Source: Mycolicibacter longobardus (GTDB lineage Bacteria; Actinomycetota; Actinomycetes; Mycobacteriales; Mycobacteriaceae). From it: a DNA stretch of 64,000 nucleotides. The stretch covers positions 1 through 64,000 of the forward strand of contig NZ_LQPG01000040.1 of NCBI RefSeq assembly GCF_002102265.1, given 5' to 3'. How positions within the stretch are numbered: position 1 is the stretch's first letter; every line of letters starts with the position of its first letter. Made by a program: the position numbers and the translations under genes. Below are positions 1 through 8,103 of this stretch, piece by piece. The notes below the pieces were generated by a model that was given only the letters and a program-made list of their open reading frames with translations, was not told the origin of the DNA and did no database searches.

Positions 1-153
1 CAGACCGAAGTCGTCAGCCTGTGCCGCCGGTGCAGCCGCCAACGGCGCCATCCCGAACGCCAGGAAAGCCCCGACCGCGCTGCCGGCACCGATCAACCGG
101 CCACGAGAACGTGCATTGAACCCGAATTTGCGAATGCGTTGCCGTGCAGACAT
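1..153 (-). CDS. N-terminus of a secreted protein, PGRS-like family (partial)
   Basis: The gene is cut by the left window edge, so only its first 51 codons are visible. The ATG is at 153 on the minus strand, behind a purine-rich GGGAAAGG ribosome-binding site. The peptide has a basic start rich in Arg and Lys (residues 1-19), a hydrophobic stretch (about 21-39) and an Ala-rich end with APAAQA before DDFGL, which looks like a signal peptide with a cleavage site near residue 46. The ADDFGL junction is familiar from mycobacterial secreted proteins that carry PGRS-type Gly-rich repeats without a PE domain. That assignment is an inference, because the mature part lies outside the window. Confidence 0.6.
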   Translation of the reverse strand, partial: MSARQRIRKFGFNARSRGRLIGAGSAVGAFLAFGMAPLAAAPAAQADDFGL

Positions 154-183
154 TTCCCGGCCTTTCCCTGGGCTCAGGTTTGA

Positions 184-199
184 AGGATCGAGCGATCCT
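184..199. promoter_or_regulatory. Short palindrome upstream of the secreted-protein gene
   Basis: Perfect 7-base arms AGGATCG and CGATCCT are separated by two bases, about 30 bases upstream of the minus-strand ATG at 153. It could be an operator or a small hairpin in the leader. The rest of 154-343 shows no coding signal. Confidence 0.3.
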
Positions 200-343
200 C
201 AGGCAACGATAAATCGGAGCACAGGGAAATGTTGACGAACAATGGATTTTTCTTACTTGTCCCGCAACCCAACGGGCCCTTGGGGTGTCGGCGATCCCCG
301 GGTGGCCACGCGCCATTGCGCGCCACGTCGGGGTTCTCGCCGC

Positions 344-1249
344 TTACGCCCCGTAGACGGGAACCGCGGGGCGTGCGTTGGCCAGTAGATCGGTGACGAC
401 CGGCCCCAGCTCGGCGGGGTCCCAGCGGGCGCCCTTGTCGGCCTGCGGGCCGTGCGCCCAGCCCTCGGCGACGCGGATCTTGCCGCCTTCGACCTCGAAG
501 ACCTTGCCGGTCACGTCACGCGACTCGACACTGCCCAGCCACACCACCAGCGGGCTGACGTTCTCCGGGGCCATCGCGTCGAAGGCCTGCTCCTGGGTGT
601 TCATCATGTCGGCGAACACGGTCTCGGTCATCCGGGTGCGCGCCGACGGGGCGATCGCGTTCACCGTGACGCCGTAGCGGCCCATCTCGGCCGAGGCGAC
701 CAGCGTCATCGCGGCGATGCCGGCTTTGGCGGCGCTGTAGTTGGCCTGCCCGACACTGCCCTGCAGGCCGGCGCCGGAGCTGGTGTTGATGATGCGCGCA
801 TCGACGGACTCGCCGGCCTTGGACTTGGCCCGCCAGTAGGCGGCCGCGTGCCGCATGGTGGCGAAGTGCCCCTTGAGGTGCACGGCGATGACGGCGTCGA
901 ACTCCTCTTCGCTGGTGTTGGCGAACATCCGGTCGCGCACGATGCCGGCGTTGTTGACCAGTACGTCGAGTCCGCCGAAGGTGTCCACCGCGGTCTGGAT
1001 CAGCGCTGCGGCCTGCTCCCAGTCGGCCACGTTGGAGCCGTTGGCGACGGCTTCCCCACCGGCCGCGACGATCTCATCGACCACGCCTTGAGCGGCGCTG
1101 CCCCCACCGGCCGGTGAGCCGTCCAGACCCACACCGATGTCGTTGACCACCACCCGGGCGCCCTCGGCGGCGAAGGCCAGCGCATGCGCCCGCCCGATTC
1201 CGCCGCCCGCTCCGGTGACGATGACCACGCGGCCGTCGAGAAGTCCCAT
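344..1249 (-). CDS. Short-chain dehydrogenase/reductase, Rv3548c-like
   Basis: A 301-residue NAD(P)-dependent SDR. The start is the ATG at 1249, giving MGLLDGRVVIVTGAGGGIG with the glycine-rich cofactor loop at the very N-terminus; the open frame extends upstream but without similarity to the family. The NNAG motif and the Ser / Tyr-x-x-x-Lys catalytic set (NYSAAKAG) are present. The long C-terminal part is typical of hydroxyacyl-CoA or multifunctional-type SDRs. It follows the next SDR (start 2055) with a gap of about 30 bases, and the pair is read away from the KstR2 operator at 2071-2084. In M. tuberculosis the two orthologues belong to the KstR2 regulon. A role in oxidising a hydroxyacyl-CoA intermediate of C/D-ring degradation is inferred; the substrate is not known. 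Confidence 0.85.
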   Translation of the reverse strand: MGLLDGRVVIVTGAGGGIGRAHALAFAAEGARVVVNDIGVGLDGSPAGGGSAAQGVVDEIVAAGGEAVANGSNVADWEQAAALIQTAVDTFGGLDVLVNNAGIVRDRMFANTSEEEFDAVIAVHLKGHFATMRHAAAYWRAKSKAGESVDARIINTSSGAGLQGSVGQANYSAAKAGIAAMTLVASAEMGRYGVTVNAIAPSARTRMTETVFADMMNTQEQAFDAMAPENVSPLVVWLGSVESRDVTGKVFEVEGGKIRVAEGWAHGPQADKGARWDPAELGPVVTDLLANARPAVPVYGA

Positions 1250-1278
1250 GTGTGCTGTCTCCTTTTCTTGGGGCCGAC

Positions 1279-2055
1279 TTACTTGTTGGCGCTCGAAGCT
1301 TGCAGGTAGGCCGGCGGCTCGCCACCGCCGTGCACTTCCAGACTGGCGCCGCTGATATAGGAGGCGGCGTCGGAAGACAGGAAAGCCGCCGCCCAACCGA
1401 TATCGGCGGGCTTGGCGAGCCGGCCCAGCGGCACGGTGGCGGCGACGGCGGCCACCGACTCGGCGTCGCCGTAGAACAACTCGGACTGCTCGGTCTCGAC
1501 CATGCCGACCACTACCGAGTTCACCCGGACCTTCGGCGCCCACTCGACGGCCAGGGTGGCGGTCAGGTTGTCCACGCCCGCCTTGGCCGCGCTGTAGGCA
1601 GCGGTGCCCGGCGACGGGCGGTGGCCGCTGACGCTGGTGATGTTGACGATCGAGCCGCCGGTGGCCTGGGTCTGCATGACGGCGTTGGCGTGCTGGGCGA
1701 CCAGCAGCGGCGCCAGCAGGTTGAGCTCGATGATCTTGCGGCTGAAGTTGGCCGAGGCCTCCGCGGCCAGCGCGTGCGGCGAACCGCCGGCGTTGTTGAC
1801 CACCGCGTCGAGCCGGCCGTGCTTGGCGACGATCGCCTCGATCAGGCCCTGGACCGCGTCGTCGTCACGCACGTCGCAGGCGTGGAACTCATACCGCAGG
1901 CCCTCCACGGGACGCCGCGCGCAGGTCACCACGGTCGCGCCCTGGTCGGCGAGGACGGCGCTGATACCCGCGCCGACGCCACGAACCCCGCCGGTCACCA
2001 GGACCACTTTGCCGGTCAATCCGGGAAAGAGCGCAGCGGGTGCAGGAGCAGACAT
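1279..2055 (-). CDS. Short-chain dehydrogenase/reductase, Rv3549c-like
   Basis: A 258-residue SDR starting at the ATG at 2055. It shows the TGGVRGVG cofactor loop, NNAGG, and a Ser / YSAAK active site, so it should be a working oxidoreductase. It is first in a two-gene minus-strand unit with the Rv3548c-like SDR. Its start lies only 15 bases from the KstR2 operator, so repression by KstR2 is very likely. In M. tuberculosis the orthologue is in the HIP (steroid C/D-ring) catabolic gene set. The exact step is not established by the sequence. Confidence 0.85.
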   Translation of the reverse strand: MSAPAPAALFPGLTGKVVLVTGGVRGVGAGISAVLADQGATVVTCARRPVEGLRYEFHACDVRDDDAVQGLIEAIVAKHGRLDAVVNNAGGSPHALAAEASANFSRKIIELNLLAPLLVAQHANAVMQTQATGGSIVNITSVSGHRPSPGTAAYSAAKAGVDNLTATLAVEWAPKVRVNSVVVGMVETEQSELFYGDAESVAAVAATVPLGRLAKPADIGWAAAFLSSDAASYISGASLEVHGGGEPPAYLQASSANK

Positions 2056-2070
2056 TGTGCTAGCGTACCA

Positions 2071-2084
2071 AGCAAGTGCTTGCT
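2071..2084. promoter_or_regulatory. KstR2 operator between the SDR pair and echA20
   Basis: The sequence AGCAAGTGCTTGCT fits the KstR2 consensus AnCAAGnnCTTGnT at every fixed position and is itself a near-perfect palindrome. It lies between divergent starts at 2055 (minus) and 2124 (plus), where a bound repressor would cover both promoters. Confidence 0.92.
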
Positions 2085-2123
2085 TAGGTACAAATGGCCC
2101 CGAAACGACAGGTAAGTTCGCCC

Positions 2124-2879
2124 ATGCCGATCACATCCAAGACCGTCGAACCCGGGATCGTCGCGGTCACCGTCGACTTCCCACCGGTCAATGCACTACC
2201 GTCCCGAGCCTGGTTCGAGCTGGGCGAGGTCATCACCGCAGTCGGCAACGACATGTCCACCCACGCGGTGATCCTGCGCGCCGAAGGCCGCGGCTTCAAC
2301 GCCGGCGTGGACATCAAGGAGATGCAGAACACCGAGGGCTTCACCGCCCTGATCGACGCCAACCGCGGCTGCTTCGCCGCGTTCAAAGCCGTCTACGAGT
2401 GCGCGGTGCCGGTGATCGCCGCGGTCAACGGCTTCTGCGTGGGCGGCGGCATCGGGTTGGTCGGCAACGCCGACGTGATCGTGGCCTCCGACGACGCCAA
2501 GTTCGGCCTTCCGGAGGTGGAGCGCGGCGCCCTGGGTGCGGCCACCCACCTGTCCCGGCTGGTGCCGCAGCACATGATGCGCCGGCTGTTCTACACCGCG
2601 GCCACCGTGGACGCCGCCACCCTGCACCAGTACGGCTCGGTGCATGAGGTAGTGCCCCGCGCCGAACTCGACGAGGCCGCGTTGCGGGTGGCCCGCGACA
2701 TCGCCGCCAAGGACACCCGGGTGATCCGGGCCGCCAAGGAGGCTCTGAACCTCATCGACGTGCAGAAGGTCAACTCCAGCTACCGGATGGAGCAGGGCTT
2801 CACCTTCGAGCTCAATCTCGCCGGGGTGGCCGACGAGCACCGCGACGCCTTCGCCGGCACCGAGAAGGGGAAGAAGTGA
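2124..2879 (+). CDS. echA20: Enoyl-CoA hydratase-family ring hydrolase EchA20
   Basis: A 251-residue crotonase-fold protein. The start chosen is the ATG at 2124 (MPITSKTVEPG), which matches the M. tuberculosis N-terminus and has an AGGTAAG site in front; an in-frame ATG at 2094 would add ten residues and crowd the operator. Oxyanion-hole segments are visible in GFNAGVDIKEM and NGFCVGGGIGL. EchA20 is known to hydrolyse the remaining D-ring of the HIP-derived CoA thioester, ahead of IpdAB. It is first in a four-gene operon with ipdA, ipdB and ipdC, all joined by overlapping stop and start codons, and is driven from the KstR2-controlled promoter. Confidence 0.93.
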   Translation: MPITSKTVEPGIVAVTVDFPPVNALPSRAWFELGEVITAVGNDMSTHAVILRAEGRGFNAGVDIKEMQNTEGFTALIDANRGCFAAFKAVYECAVPVIAAVNGFCVGGGIGLVGNADVIVASDDAKFGLPEVERGALGAATHLSRLVPQHMMRRLFYTAATVDAATLHQYGSVHEVVPRAELDEAALRVARDIAAKDTRVIRAAKEALNLIDVQKVNSSYRMEQGFTFELNLAGVADEHRDAFAGTEKGKK

Positions 2880-3772
2880 TGGCGAACAAGGTAACCACGC
2901 TGGACGACGCCGTCGCCGAGCTGCGCGATGGCATGACGATCGGCATCGGCGGCTGGGGATCGCGCCGCAAGCCGATGGCGTTCGTTCGCGCCATCCTGCG
3001 CACGGACGTCAAGGACCTGACCGTGGTGACCTACGGCGGCCCGGATCTGGGTCTGCTGTGTTCGGCGGGCAAGGTGCGCCGGGCCTACTACGGCTTTGTC
3101 TCCCTGGACTCTCCGCCGTTCTACGACCCATGGTTCTCGCGCGCCCGCACCACCGGCGCCATCGAGGCCCGGGAGATGGACGAGGGCATGCTGCGCTGCG
3201 GTCTGCAGGCTGCCGCTCAGCGGCTGCCGTTCCTGCCGATCCGGGCCGGTCTGGGCAGCTCGGTGATCGACTTCTGGGAAGGTGAGCTCAAGACCGTCAC
3301 CTCGCCGTATCCGGTCTCGGCTGCAGAAGGGGGTGGTCACGAGACGCTGGTCGCGATGCCGGCGCTGAACCTGGACGCCGCGTTCGTGCACATGAACCTC
3401 GGCGACTCCCGCGGCAACGCCGCCTACACCGGGATCGACCCGTACTTCGACGATCTGTTCCTGATGTCGGCGCAGCGCCGGTTCCTGTCGGTGGAGAAGA
3501 TCGTGCCCACCGAGGAGCTGATCGCCACCACGTCGCCGCAGACCCAGGTCATCAACCGGATGATGGTGGATCGCGTCGTCGAGGCACCGAACGGAGCCCA
3601 TTTCACCATCGGCGCAGCCGACTACGGACGTGACGAGAAGTTCCAGCGGCATTACGCCGAGGCCGCCAAGTCCGACGAGACCTGGGCGGAGTTCAAGGCC
3701 ACCTACCTGTCCGGCAGCGAAGACGACTACCAGGCTGCGGTCAAGGCATTCGGAGCGGAGGCACAAGCATGA
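2879..3772 (+). CDS. ipdA: COCHEA-CoA hydrolase alpha subunit IpdA
   Basis: A 297-residue subunit of the CoA-transferase superfamily. The ATG at 2879 overlaps the echA20 stop by one base (TGATG); a GTG one codon earlier is also possible. IpdA and IpdB form a heteromeric enzyme that opens the last steroid ring (ring C) of COCHEA-CoA hydrolytically, not by CoA transfer. Visible family features are the GGWGSRRKPM segment near residues 24-33, TYGGPDLG near 51-58, and the DEGML motif near 101-105 that carries the conserved acidic residue. The length matches the M. tuberculosis protein. The context (echA20 before, ipdB after with ATGA overlap) fixes the identity. Confidence 0.95.
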   Translation: MANKVTTLDDAVAELRDGMTIGIGGWGSRRKPMAFVRAILRTDVKDLTVVTYGGPDLGLLCSAGKVRRAYYGFVSLDSPPFYDPWFSRARTTGAIEAREMDEGMLRCGLQAAAQRLPFLPIRAGLGSSVIDFWEGELKTVTSPYPVSAAEGGGHETLVAMPALNLDAAFVHMNLGDSRGNAAYTGIDPYFDDLFLMSAQRRFLSVEKIVPTEELIATTSPQTQVINRMMVDRVVEAPNGAHFTIGAADYGRDEKFQRHYAEAAKSDETWAEFKATYLSGSEDDYQAAVKAFGAEAQA

Positions 3773-4521
3773 CCGACTCACCCACTCGCGCTGAGATCTG
3801 CGCCGTCGCCTGCGCCGAGCTGTTCCGCGACGCCGGCGAGATCATGGCCAGCCCGATGGCCACGGTGCCCTCGGTCGGTGCCCGGCTCGCCCGCCTCACC
3901 TTCTCCCCCGACCTGGTGCTCACCGACGGTGAGGCCCGCATCCTGGCCGACACCCCGGCGATCGGCAAGGTCGGGGCGTTGGAAGGGTGGATGCCGTTCA
4001 ACCGGGTCTTCGAAACCCTGTCGTGGGGCCGGCGCCATGTGATCATGGGCGCCAACCAGATCGACCGCTACGGCAACCAGAACCTCTCGGCGTTCGGTCC
4101 CCTGCAACAGCCCACCCGGCAGATGTTCGGGGTCCGGGGCGCACCGGGCAACACCATCAACCACACCACCAGCTACTGGGTGGGCGCGCACTCGTCGCGG
4201 GTGTTCTGCGAGGCCGTCGACATCGTCTCCGGCATCGGCTACGACAAGGTGGACCCGGCCAATCCGGCGTTTCGTTTCTTCAACCTGGGCGGGGTGGTGA
4301 CCAACCTCGGGGTGTTCGACTTCGGCGGTCCGGACCACCAGATGCGGGCGGTCTCGCTGCACCCCGGCGTCTCCGCCGACGAGGTCGCCGAGAACACCTC
4401 GTTCGAGGTGCACGGCCTGGCCGAGGCCGCTACGACCCGACTGCCGGAGGTCGAGGAGCTGCGGCTGATCCGCGAGGTCATCGATCCGAAGTCACTGCGG
4501 GACAAAGAAGTACGGGCATGA
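3769..4521 (+). CDS. ipdB: COCHEA-CoA hydrolase beta subunit IpdB
   Basis: A 250-residue partner of IpdA in the CoA-transferase superfamily. The start ATG shares ATGA with the ipdA stop, which suggests translational coupling and equal subunit synthesis. Conserved stretches include GANQIDRYGNQNLSAFGP and the RGAPGNTINH region in the middle of the protein. Together with IpdA it hydrolyses the C-ring of COCHEA-CoA to give a linear dioic acid CoA thioester that enters beta-oxidation. The stop overlaps the ipdC start in the same ATGA manner. Confidence 0.95.
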   Translation: MTDSPTRAEICAVACAELFRDAGEIMASPMATVPSVGARLARLTFSPDLVLTDGEARILADTPAIGKVGALEGWMPFNRVFETLSWGRRHVIMGANQIDRYGNQNLSAFGPLQQPTRQMFGVRGAPGNTINHTTSYWVGAHSSRVFCEAVDIVSGIGYDKVDPANPAFRFFNLGGVVTNLGVFDFGGPDHQMRAVSLHPGVSADEVAENTSFEVHGLAEAATTRLPEVEELRLIREVIDPKSLRDKEVRA

Positions 4522-5588
4522 GCAGGCTGCGCACCCCGCTGACCGAGCTGGTCGGCATCGAGCACCCGGTGGTGCAGACCGGGATGGGCTGGGTGGCCGG
4601 CGCACGGCTGGTGTCGGCCACCGCCAACGCCGGCGGGCTGGGCATCCTGGCCTCGGCAACCATGACGATCGACGAGCTGGCCACCGCCATCGAGAAGGTC
4701 AAGGCCGCCACCGACAAGCCGTTCGGCGTGAACATCCGCGCCGACGCCGCCGACGCCGGCGACCGGGTGGATCTGATGATCCGCGAGGGCGTCAAGGTGG
4801 CCTCGTTCGCACTGGCACCCAAGGCCGAGCTGATCGCCAAGCTCAAAGAGGCCGGCTCGGTGGTGATCCCGTCGGTGGGCGCGGCCAAGCACGCCAAGAA
4901 GGTGGCGTCCTGGGGCGCGGACGCGGTGATCGTGCAGGGCGGCGAAGGCGGCGGGCACACCGGTCCGGTGGCCACCACGCTGCTGCTGCCGTCGGTGCTT
5001 GACGCGGTTGCCGGCACCGGTGTGCAGGTGATCGCCGCCGGGGGATTCTTCGACGGCCGCGGACTGGCCGCCGCCCTGTCGTACGGTGCGACCGGCGTGG
5101 CCATGGGCACCCGATTCCTGCTGACCAGTGATTCGACGGTTCCCGACTCGGTCAAGCAGCGCTACCTGGCGGCCGACCTGAACGGCACCGTCGTGTCCAC
5201 CCGGGTCGACGGCATGCCGCACCGGGTGCTGCGCACCGAGTTGGTGGACAAGCTCGAAAGCGGTTCGCGTGCTCGCGGTTTCACCGCCGCCATCCGCAAT
5301 GCCGCGAAGTTCAAGAAGATGTCCCAGATGAGCTGGCCCACCATGGTCCGCGACGGACTGGCGATGCGGCACGGCAAGGAACTCACCTGGTCGCAGGTGC
5401 TGATGGCCGCCAACACCCCGATGCTGCTCAAAGCCGGCTTGGTGGAAGGCAATACCGAAGCCGGGGTGCTGGCCTCGGGCCAGGTGGCCGGCATCCTCGA
5501 GAGTCTGCCGTCGTGCGCGGAGCTGATCGAGGGCATCGTGGCCGACGCCGTCGAGCACCTGCGCGCGGCGTCGTCCTTCGTGCAGTGA
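4518..5588 (+). CDS. ipdC: FMN-dependent reductase IpdC (nitronate monooxygenase family)
   Basis: A 356-residue TIM-barrel flavoprotein. The ATG at 4518 overlaps the ipdB stop, although the frame is open far upstream inside ipdB. The N-terminal QTGMGWVAG, the GGEGGGHTG loop and the AAGGFFDGRG phosphate-binding segment are typical of the 2-nitropropane dioxygenase / enoyl-reductase II fold that binds FMN. In the HIP pathway IpdC is known to act on a CoA thioester of the C/D-ring remnant before ring opening. It is last in the echA20-ipdABC operon. The next gene downstream converges on it with a 14-base gap. Confidence 0.92.
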   Translation: MSRLRTPLTELVGIEHPVVQTGMGWVAGARLVSATANAGGLGILASATMTIDELATAIEKVKAATDKPFGVNIRADAADAGDRVDLMIREGVKVASFALAPKAELIAKLKEAGSVVIPSVGAAKHAKKVASWGADAVIVQGGEGGGHTGPVATTLLLPSVLDAVAGTGVQVIAAGGFFDGRGLAAALSYGATGVAMGTRFLLTSDSTVPDSVKQRYLAADLNGTVVSTRVDGMPHRVLRTELVDKLESGSRARGFTAAIRNAAKFKKMSQMSWPTMVRDGLAMRHGKELTWSQVLMAANTPMLLKAGLVEGNTEAGVLASGQVAGILESLPSCAELIEGIVADAVEHLRAASSFVQ

Positions 5589-5602
5589 CAAGCCCGAAAC
5601 GG

Positions 5603-6076
5603 TCAGACGCCCTGAACGGCGGCCTCCAATTCGGCGATTACGATCTTGCGCATGCCCATCATCGCAATCGAGGCGGCGGTCGCCCGTGCTTGATCGGGAT
5701 CGCTGAGCAACTCACCGAGCCGGACCGGCACGACCTGCCAGCTTAGGCCGAAGCGGTCTTTCAGCCAGCCGCACTGCGATTCCTGGCCGCCGTCGAGGAG
5801 CCGGGCCCAGTAATAGTCGACCTCATCCTGGTCGGTACAGCTGACCATGAACGACACTGCCTCAGTGAAGCGGAATTGCGGACCGCCATTGATGGCAAGG
5901 AACCGCACTCCGTCCAAAACGAAGATGCCCGAAACCACCCCGCCGGGACCATCGGATCCCGTCGGTGCGGAGCGGTTGATGGTCTCGATCGATGAGTTGG
6001 GGAAGATGTCCGTGTAGAACTGCGCGGCCTCCTCAAGATTGTTGTCGAACCAGAGCGACGGGACGATGCTGGGCAT
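5603..6076 (-). CDS. PhnB-like VOC-superfamily protein
   Basis: A 157-residue protein of the PhnB / 3-demethylubiquinone-methyltransferase-like branch of the vicinal oxygen chelate fold. It begins MPSIVPSLWFDNNLEEAAQFY and contains the repeated beta-alpha-beta pattern with FGLSWQVVP near the end. Enzymatic activity is not predictable for this branch. It is the last of three minus-strand genes (DUF899, VOC, PhnB-like), 4 bases after the preceding stop, so it is almost certainly co-transcribed. The cluster stands where ferredoxin fdxB and Rv3555c are found in M. tuberculosis. Confidence 0.8.
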   Translation of the reverse strand: MPSIVPSLWFDNNLEEAAQFYTDIFPNSSIETINRSAPTGSDGPGGVVSGIFVLDGVRFLAINGGPQFRFTEAVSFMVSCTDQDEVDYYWARLLDGGQESQCGWLKDRFGLSWQVVPVRLGELLSDPDQARATAASIAMMGMRKIVIAELEAAVQGV

Positions 6077-6080
6077 CGTG

Positions 6081-6470
6081 TCAGGCCTCCACCACTAGCA
6101 GGGTGTGCCCGGTCGGGTCGCGGAACCAGAACATCGGCGGAACGGGATCGCCCATCCGGGACACCTCGGCATCGACATCGACCCCGAGCTCCTTCATCGC
6201 GGCATGCGTGGCGTCGACGTCGTCGGTGGTCAGCGCGATGCCGGTGTCGGTCGGCTCGACCGGTCCGCGGCCCGGCTCCGGCGGCGCCAGCGCAATACCA
6301 GCCGCACCCTGCGGCGGGTAGACCTCGATCCACCGGTAGCCATCGCCCATATCGATGTCGGTGCGCTTCTCGAAGCCCAACGACTCATAGAACGCAACCG
6401 CCTTGTCCTGCTCGGGTGTCGCCACACACACGAGGTTGAGCGTCTTCAGTCCGGTCTTGATGGTGCTCAT
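6081..6470 (-). CDS. VOC family (glyoxalase/bleomycin-resistance-like) protein
   Basis: A 129-residue single-copy VOC protein starting at the ATG at 6470 behind a GGAGCAAG site. Features are VCVATPEQDKAVAFYESLGFEKR at the start of the fold, WIEVYPP in the middle and FWFRDPTGHTLLVVE at the end, where the last Glu is a usual metal-ligand position. The substrate is unknown; relatives include lactoylglutathione lyases, dioxygenases and antibiotic-binding proteins. It lies between the DUF899 gene (37 bases upstream) and the PhnB-like gene. Confidence 0.8.
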   Translation of the reverse strand: MSTIKTGLKTLNLVCVATPEQDKAVAFYESLGFEKRTDIDMGDGYRWIEVYPPQGAAGIALAPPEPGRGPVEPTDTGIALTTDDVDATHAAMKELGVDVDAEVSRMGDPVPPMFWFRDPTGHTLLVVEA

Positions 6471-6507
6471 CTTGCTCCTTCTGGGTTGGGGACAACGTTG
6501 GAGACAA

Positions 6508-7194
6508 CTACGAATTGGTGCCGTACAGCCGGGCGATCTCCTGCGAGCCGACCCAGCGGCTGTAGGTGGGATCCTGCGGCCAGCCGTCGGGCGAGTCCTG
6601 CCACTCTTCCTGACGCCCGTAGGGCAGCACGTCGATCAACGGGAAGGTGTGGCTGAGCTGTTCGGTTCCGCGGCCGTTGGTGTGCCAGGTGCGGTACACC
6701 TTGTCGCCCTGGCGCAGAAAGACATTCACGGCAAATCCACCGCCGGGCGGAGCGTCCACGTCGGCTCCGAACGGACTGTTGGCGGTGCTGTACCAGGTCA
6801 TCTGATTGCCGACCCGGCGTTTGTACTCGATGGCCTCATCGATGGGCCCCTGGGTGACGATGACGAACCGCGCGTCATAGCCGGCCAGGAACTCCAGCCG
6901 GGTGAACTGCGCGGTGTACCCGGTGCACCCTGGGCACTGCCATTCCTCGCCGGGAAACCACATGTGGTTGTAGACGATCAACTGGCGCTTGCCGTCGAAT
7001 ACCTCGGCCAACCCGACCGGACCGTCCTCACCTTCGAGGACATAGTCGCCCATCGCGACCATCGGCAGCCGGCGGCGCTGAGCGGCGATCGCGTCGAGTT
7101 CGCGGGTGGCCGCCTTCTCCCGGACCCGTAGGGCGTCGAGTTCTTTCCGCCAGGTCGACTGATCCACCACCGGCGGCAAAGCCAAGCTCGTCAT
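6508..7194 (-). CDS. DUF899 thioredoxin-like family protein
   Basis: A 228-residue protein of the DUF899 (thioredoxin-fold, AhpC/TSA-related) family. The ATG at 7194 is preferred because a GGGGG ribosome-binding site lies just before it; an ATG at 7215 would place the start inside the inverted-repeat promoter region. Residues near 80-95 carry the family hallmark MWFPGEEWQCPGCTGY with a C-x-x-C pair. The end has the characteristic WHTNGRG and a Tyr/Trp-rich segment. The function is not established; a redox role is inferred from the fold. It is first in a three-gene unit facing a divergent TetR gene. Confidence 0.82.
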   Translation of the reverse strand: MTSLALPPVVDQSTWRKELDALRVREKAATRELDAIAAQRRRLPMVAMGDYVLEGEDGPVGLAEVFDGKRQLIVYNHMWFPGEEWQCPGCTGYTAQFTRLEFLAGYDARFVIVTQGPIDEAIEYKRRVGNQMTWYSTANSPFGADVDAPPGGGFAVNVFLRQGDKVYRTWHTNGRGTEQLSHTFPLIDVLPYGRQEEWQDSPDGWPQDPTYSRWVGSQEIARLYGTNS

Positions 7195-7215
7195 CACAAA
7201 ACCCCCAGTTGCCAT

Positions 7216-7254
7216 GTGTACGGCGTCTACATTGACTATGTTCACACCGTACAC
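7216..7254. promoter_or_regulatory. Inverted repeat, probable operator of the divergent TetR regulator
   Basis: Perfect arms GTGTACGG (7216-7223) and CCGTACAC (7247-7254) flank a 23-base centre, with partial symmetry continuing inwards. The repeat fills the space between the DUF899 start (7194) and the TetR start (7280). Placement and symmetry suggest the site through which the TetR protein controls itself and the three-gene unit. Confidence 0.6.
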
Positions 7255-7279
7255 TTCAACTCGAGGGGGTTGTCAAGAG

Positions 7280-7945
7280 GTGGCTGGCACCAAGACCGGT
7301 TATCACCACGGCGATCTGTGCGCGGCACTGATCGACGCCGGCCTGCAGCTCACCCGGCTCGGTGGCCCGGAAGCACTCACCATCCGGGAGGCGACCCGTC
7401 GAGCCGGGGTCTCCCCCAACGCCGCATACCGCCACTTCGCCGACCGCGACGCGCTGTTGAACGCCGTGGCGACGGCCATCCAGGACCGGATGACCGAGCG
7501 CATGCTCACACCGGTCAACGGCCGCGGCTCCGCGCAGACCCGGGCCCGCAAACAGTTACGCGCGGTCGGCCTCGGCTACATCGAGTTCGCACTGGACGAG
7601 CCGGGCTGGTTCAGCGTGGCCTTTTTCGTCGGTTCAGCGAGCCTCGACGGAGGAGAGGCGAAACTGGGACCGACGCATCAGCCCAGCGGTTCCGGCATCC
7701 CTTCAGCCGACGACGGCCGGGTTCCGCCGCCGCTTCGCGCGCTGATCGATGCCCTCGATGCGATGGCCGATGCTGGTGTGCTGCAACGGAACCGGCGCAT
7801 CGGTGCGGAGTGGCCGTGCTGGTCGGCCGTGCACGGCTTCGCCGAACTGGCGCTGCGCGGACCGCTGCGGGGCACTGCGCGCCCCGATCTGGATGCACTG
7901 GCACAACGGACGGTCGACGACATCATCTCCGGGCTGGTGCACTGA
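7280..7945 (+). CDS. TetR-family transcriptional regulator (WHG C-terminal domain)
   Basis: A 221-residue regulator. The GTG at 7280 is chosen because it follows a GAGGGGGT site and yields an N-terminus (VAGTKTGYHHGDL) typical for this subgroup; upstream in-frame codons would fall inside the operator. The helix-turn-helix is at about residues 27-55 (TIREATRRAGVSPNAAYRHF). The C-terminal ligand domain resembles the WHG/TetR_C_33 type, with WPCWSAVHGFAELALRG. It probably represses the divergent DUF899-VOC-PhnB-like unit. The ligand is unknown. Confidence 0.85.
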   Translation: MAGTKTGYHHGDLCAALIDAGLQLTRLGGPEALTIREATRRAGVSPNAAYRHFADRDALLNAVATAIQDRMTERMLTPVNGRGSAQTRARKQLRAVGLGYIEFALDEPGWFSVAFFVGSASLDGGEAKLGPTHQPSGSGIPSADDGRVPPPLRALIDALDAMADAGVLQRNRRIGAEWPCWSAVHGFAELALRGPLRGTARPDLDALAQRTVDDIISGLVH

Positions 7946-8103
7946 ACCCGCCGCCCAACTGCCTTCGTCTGCGGACGACAAGGGCCCGCCGCCAGTTGGT
8001 CGTTCGACGACAAAGCCAACCGGGTTGCCCGCTGGCTAGCGTGCGTGACACCCAAGAAAAACCACTACGCCGATTCCGCTTTGCGGAGGAAGTGAGCACG
8101 CAA

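Noticed and set aside
14..316. Open frame of about 100 codons on the minus strand at the left edge
   Set aside because: It is out of frame with the signal-peptide reading that starts at 153, which has a ribosome-binding site and a sensible exported N-terminus.
3987..4517. Upstream extension of ipdC inside ipdB
   Set aside because: The extension is the wrong-frame translation of ipdB; the family N-terminus begins at 4518.
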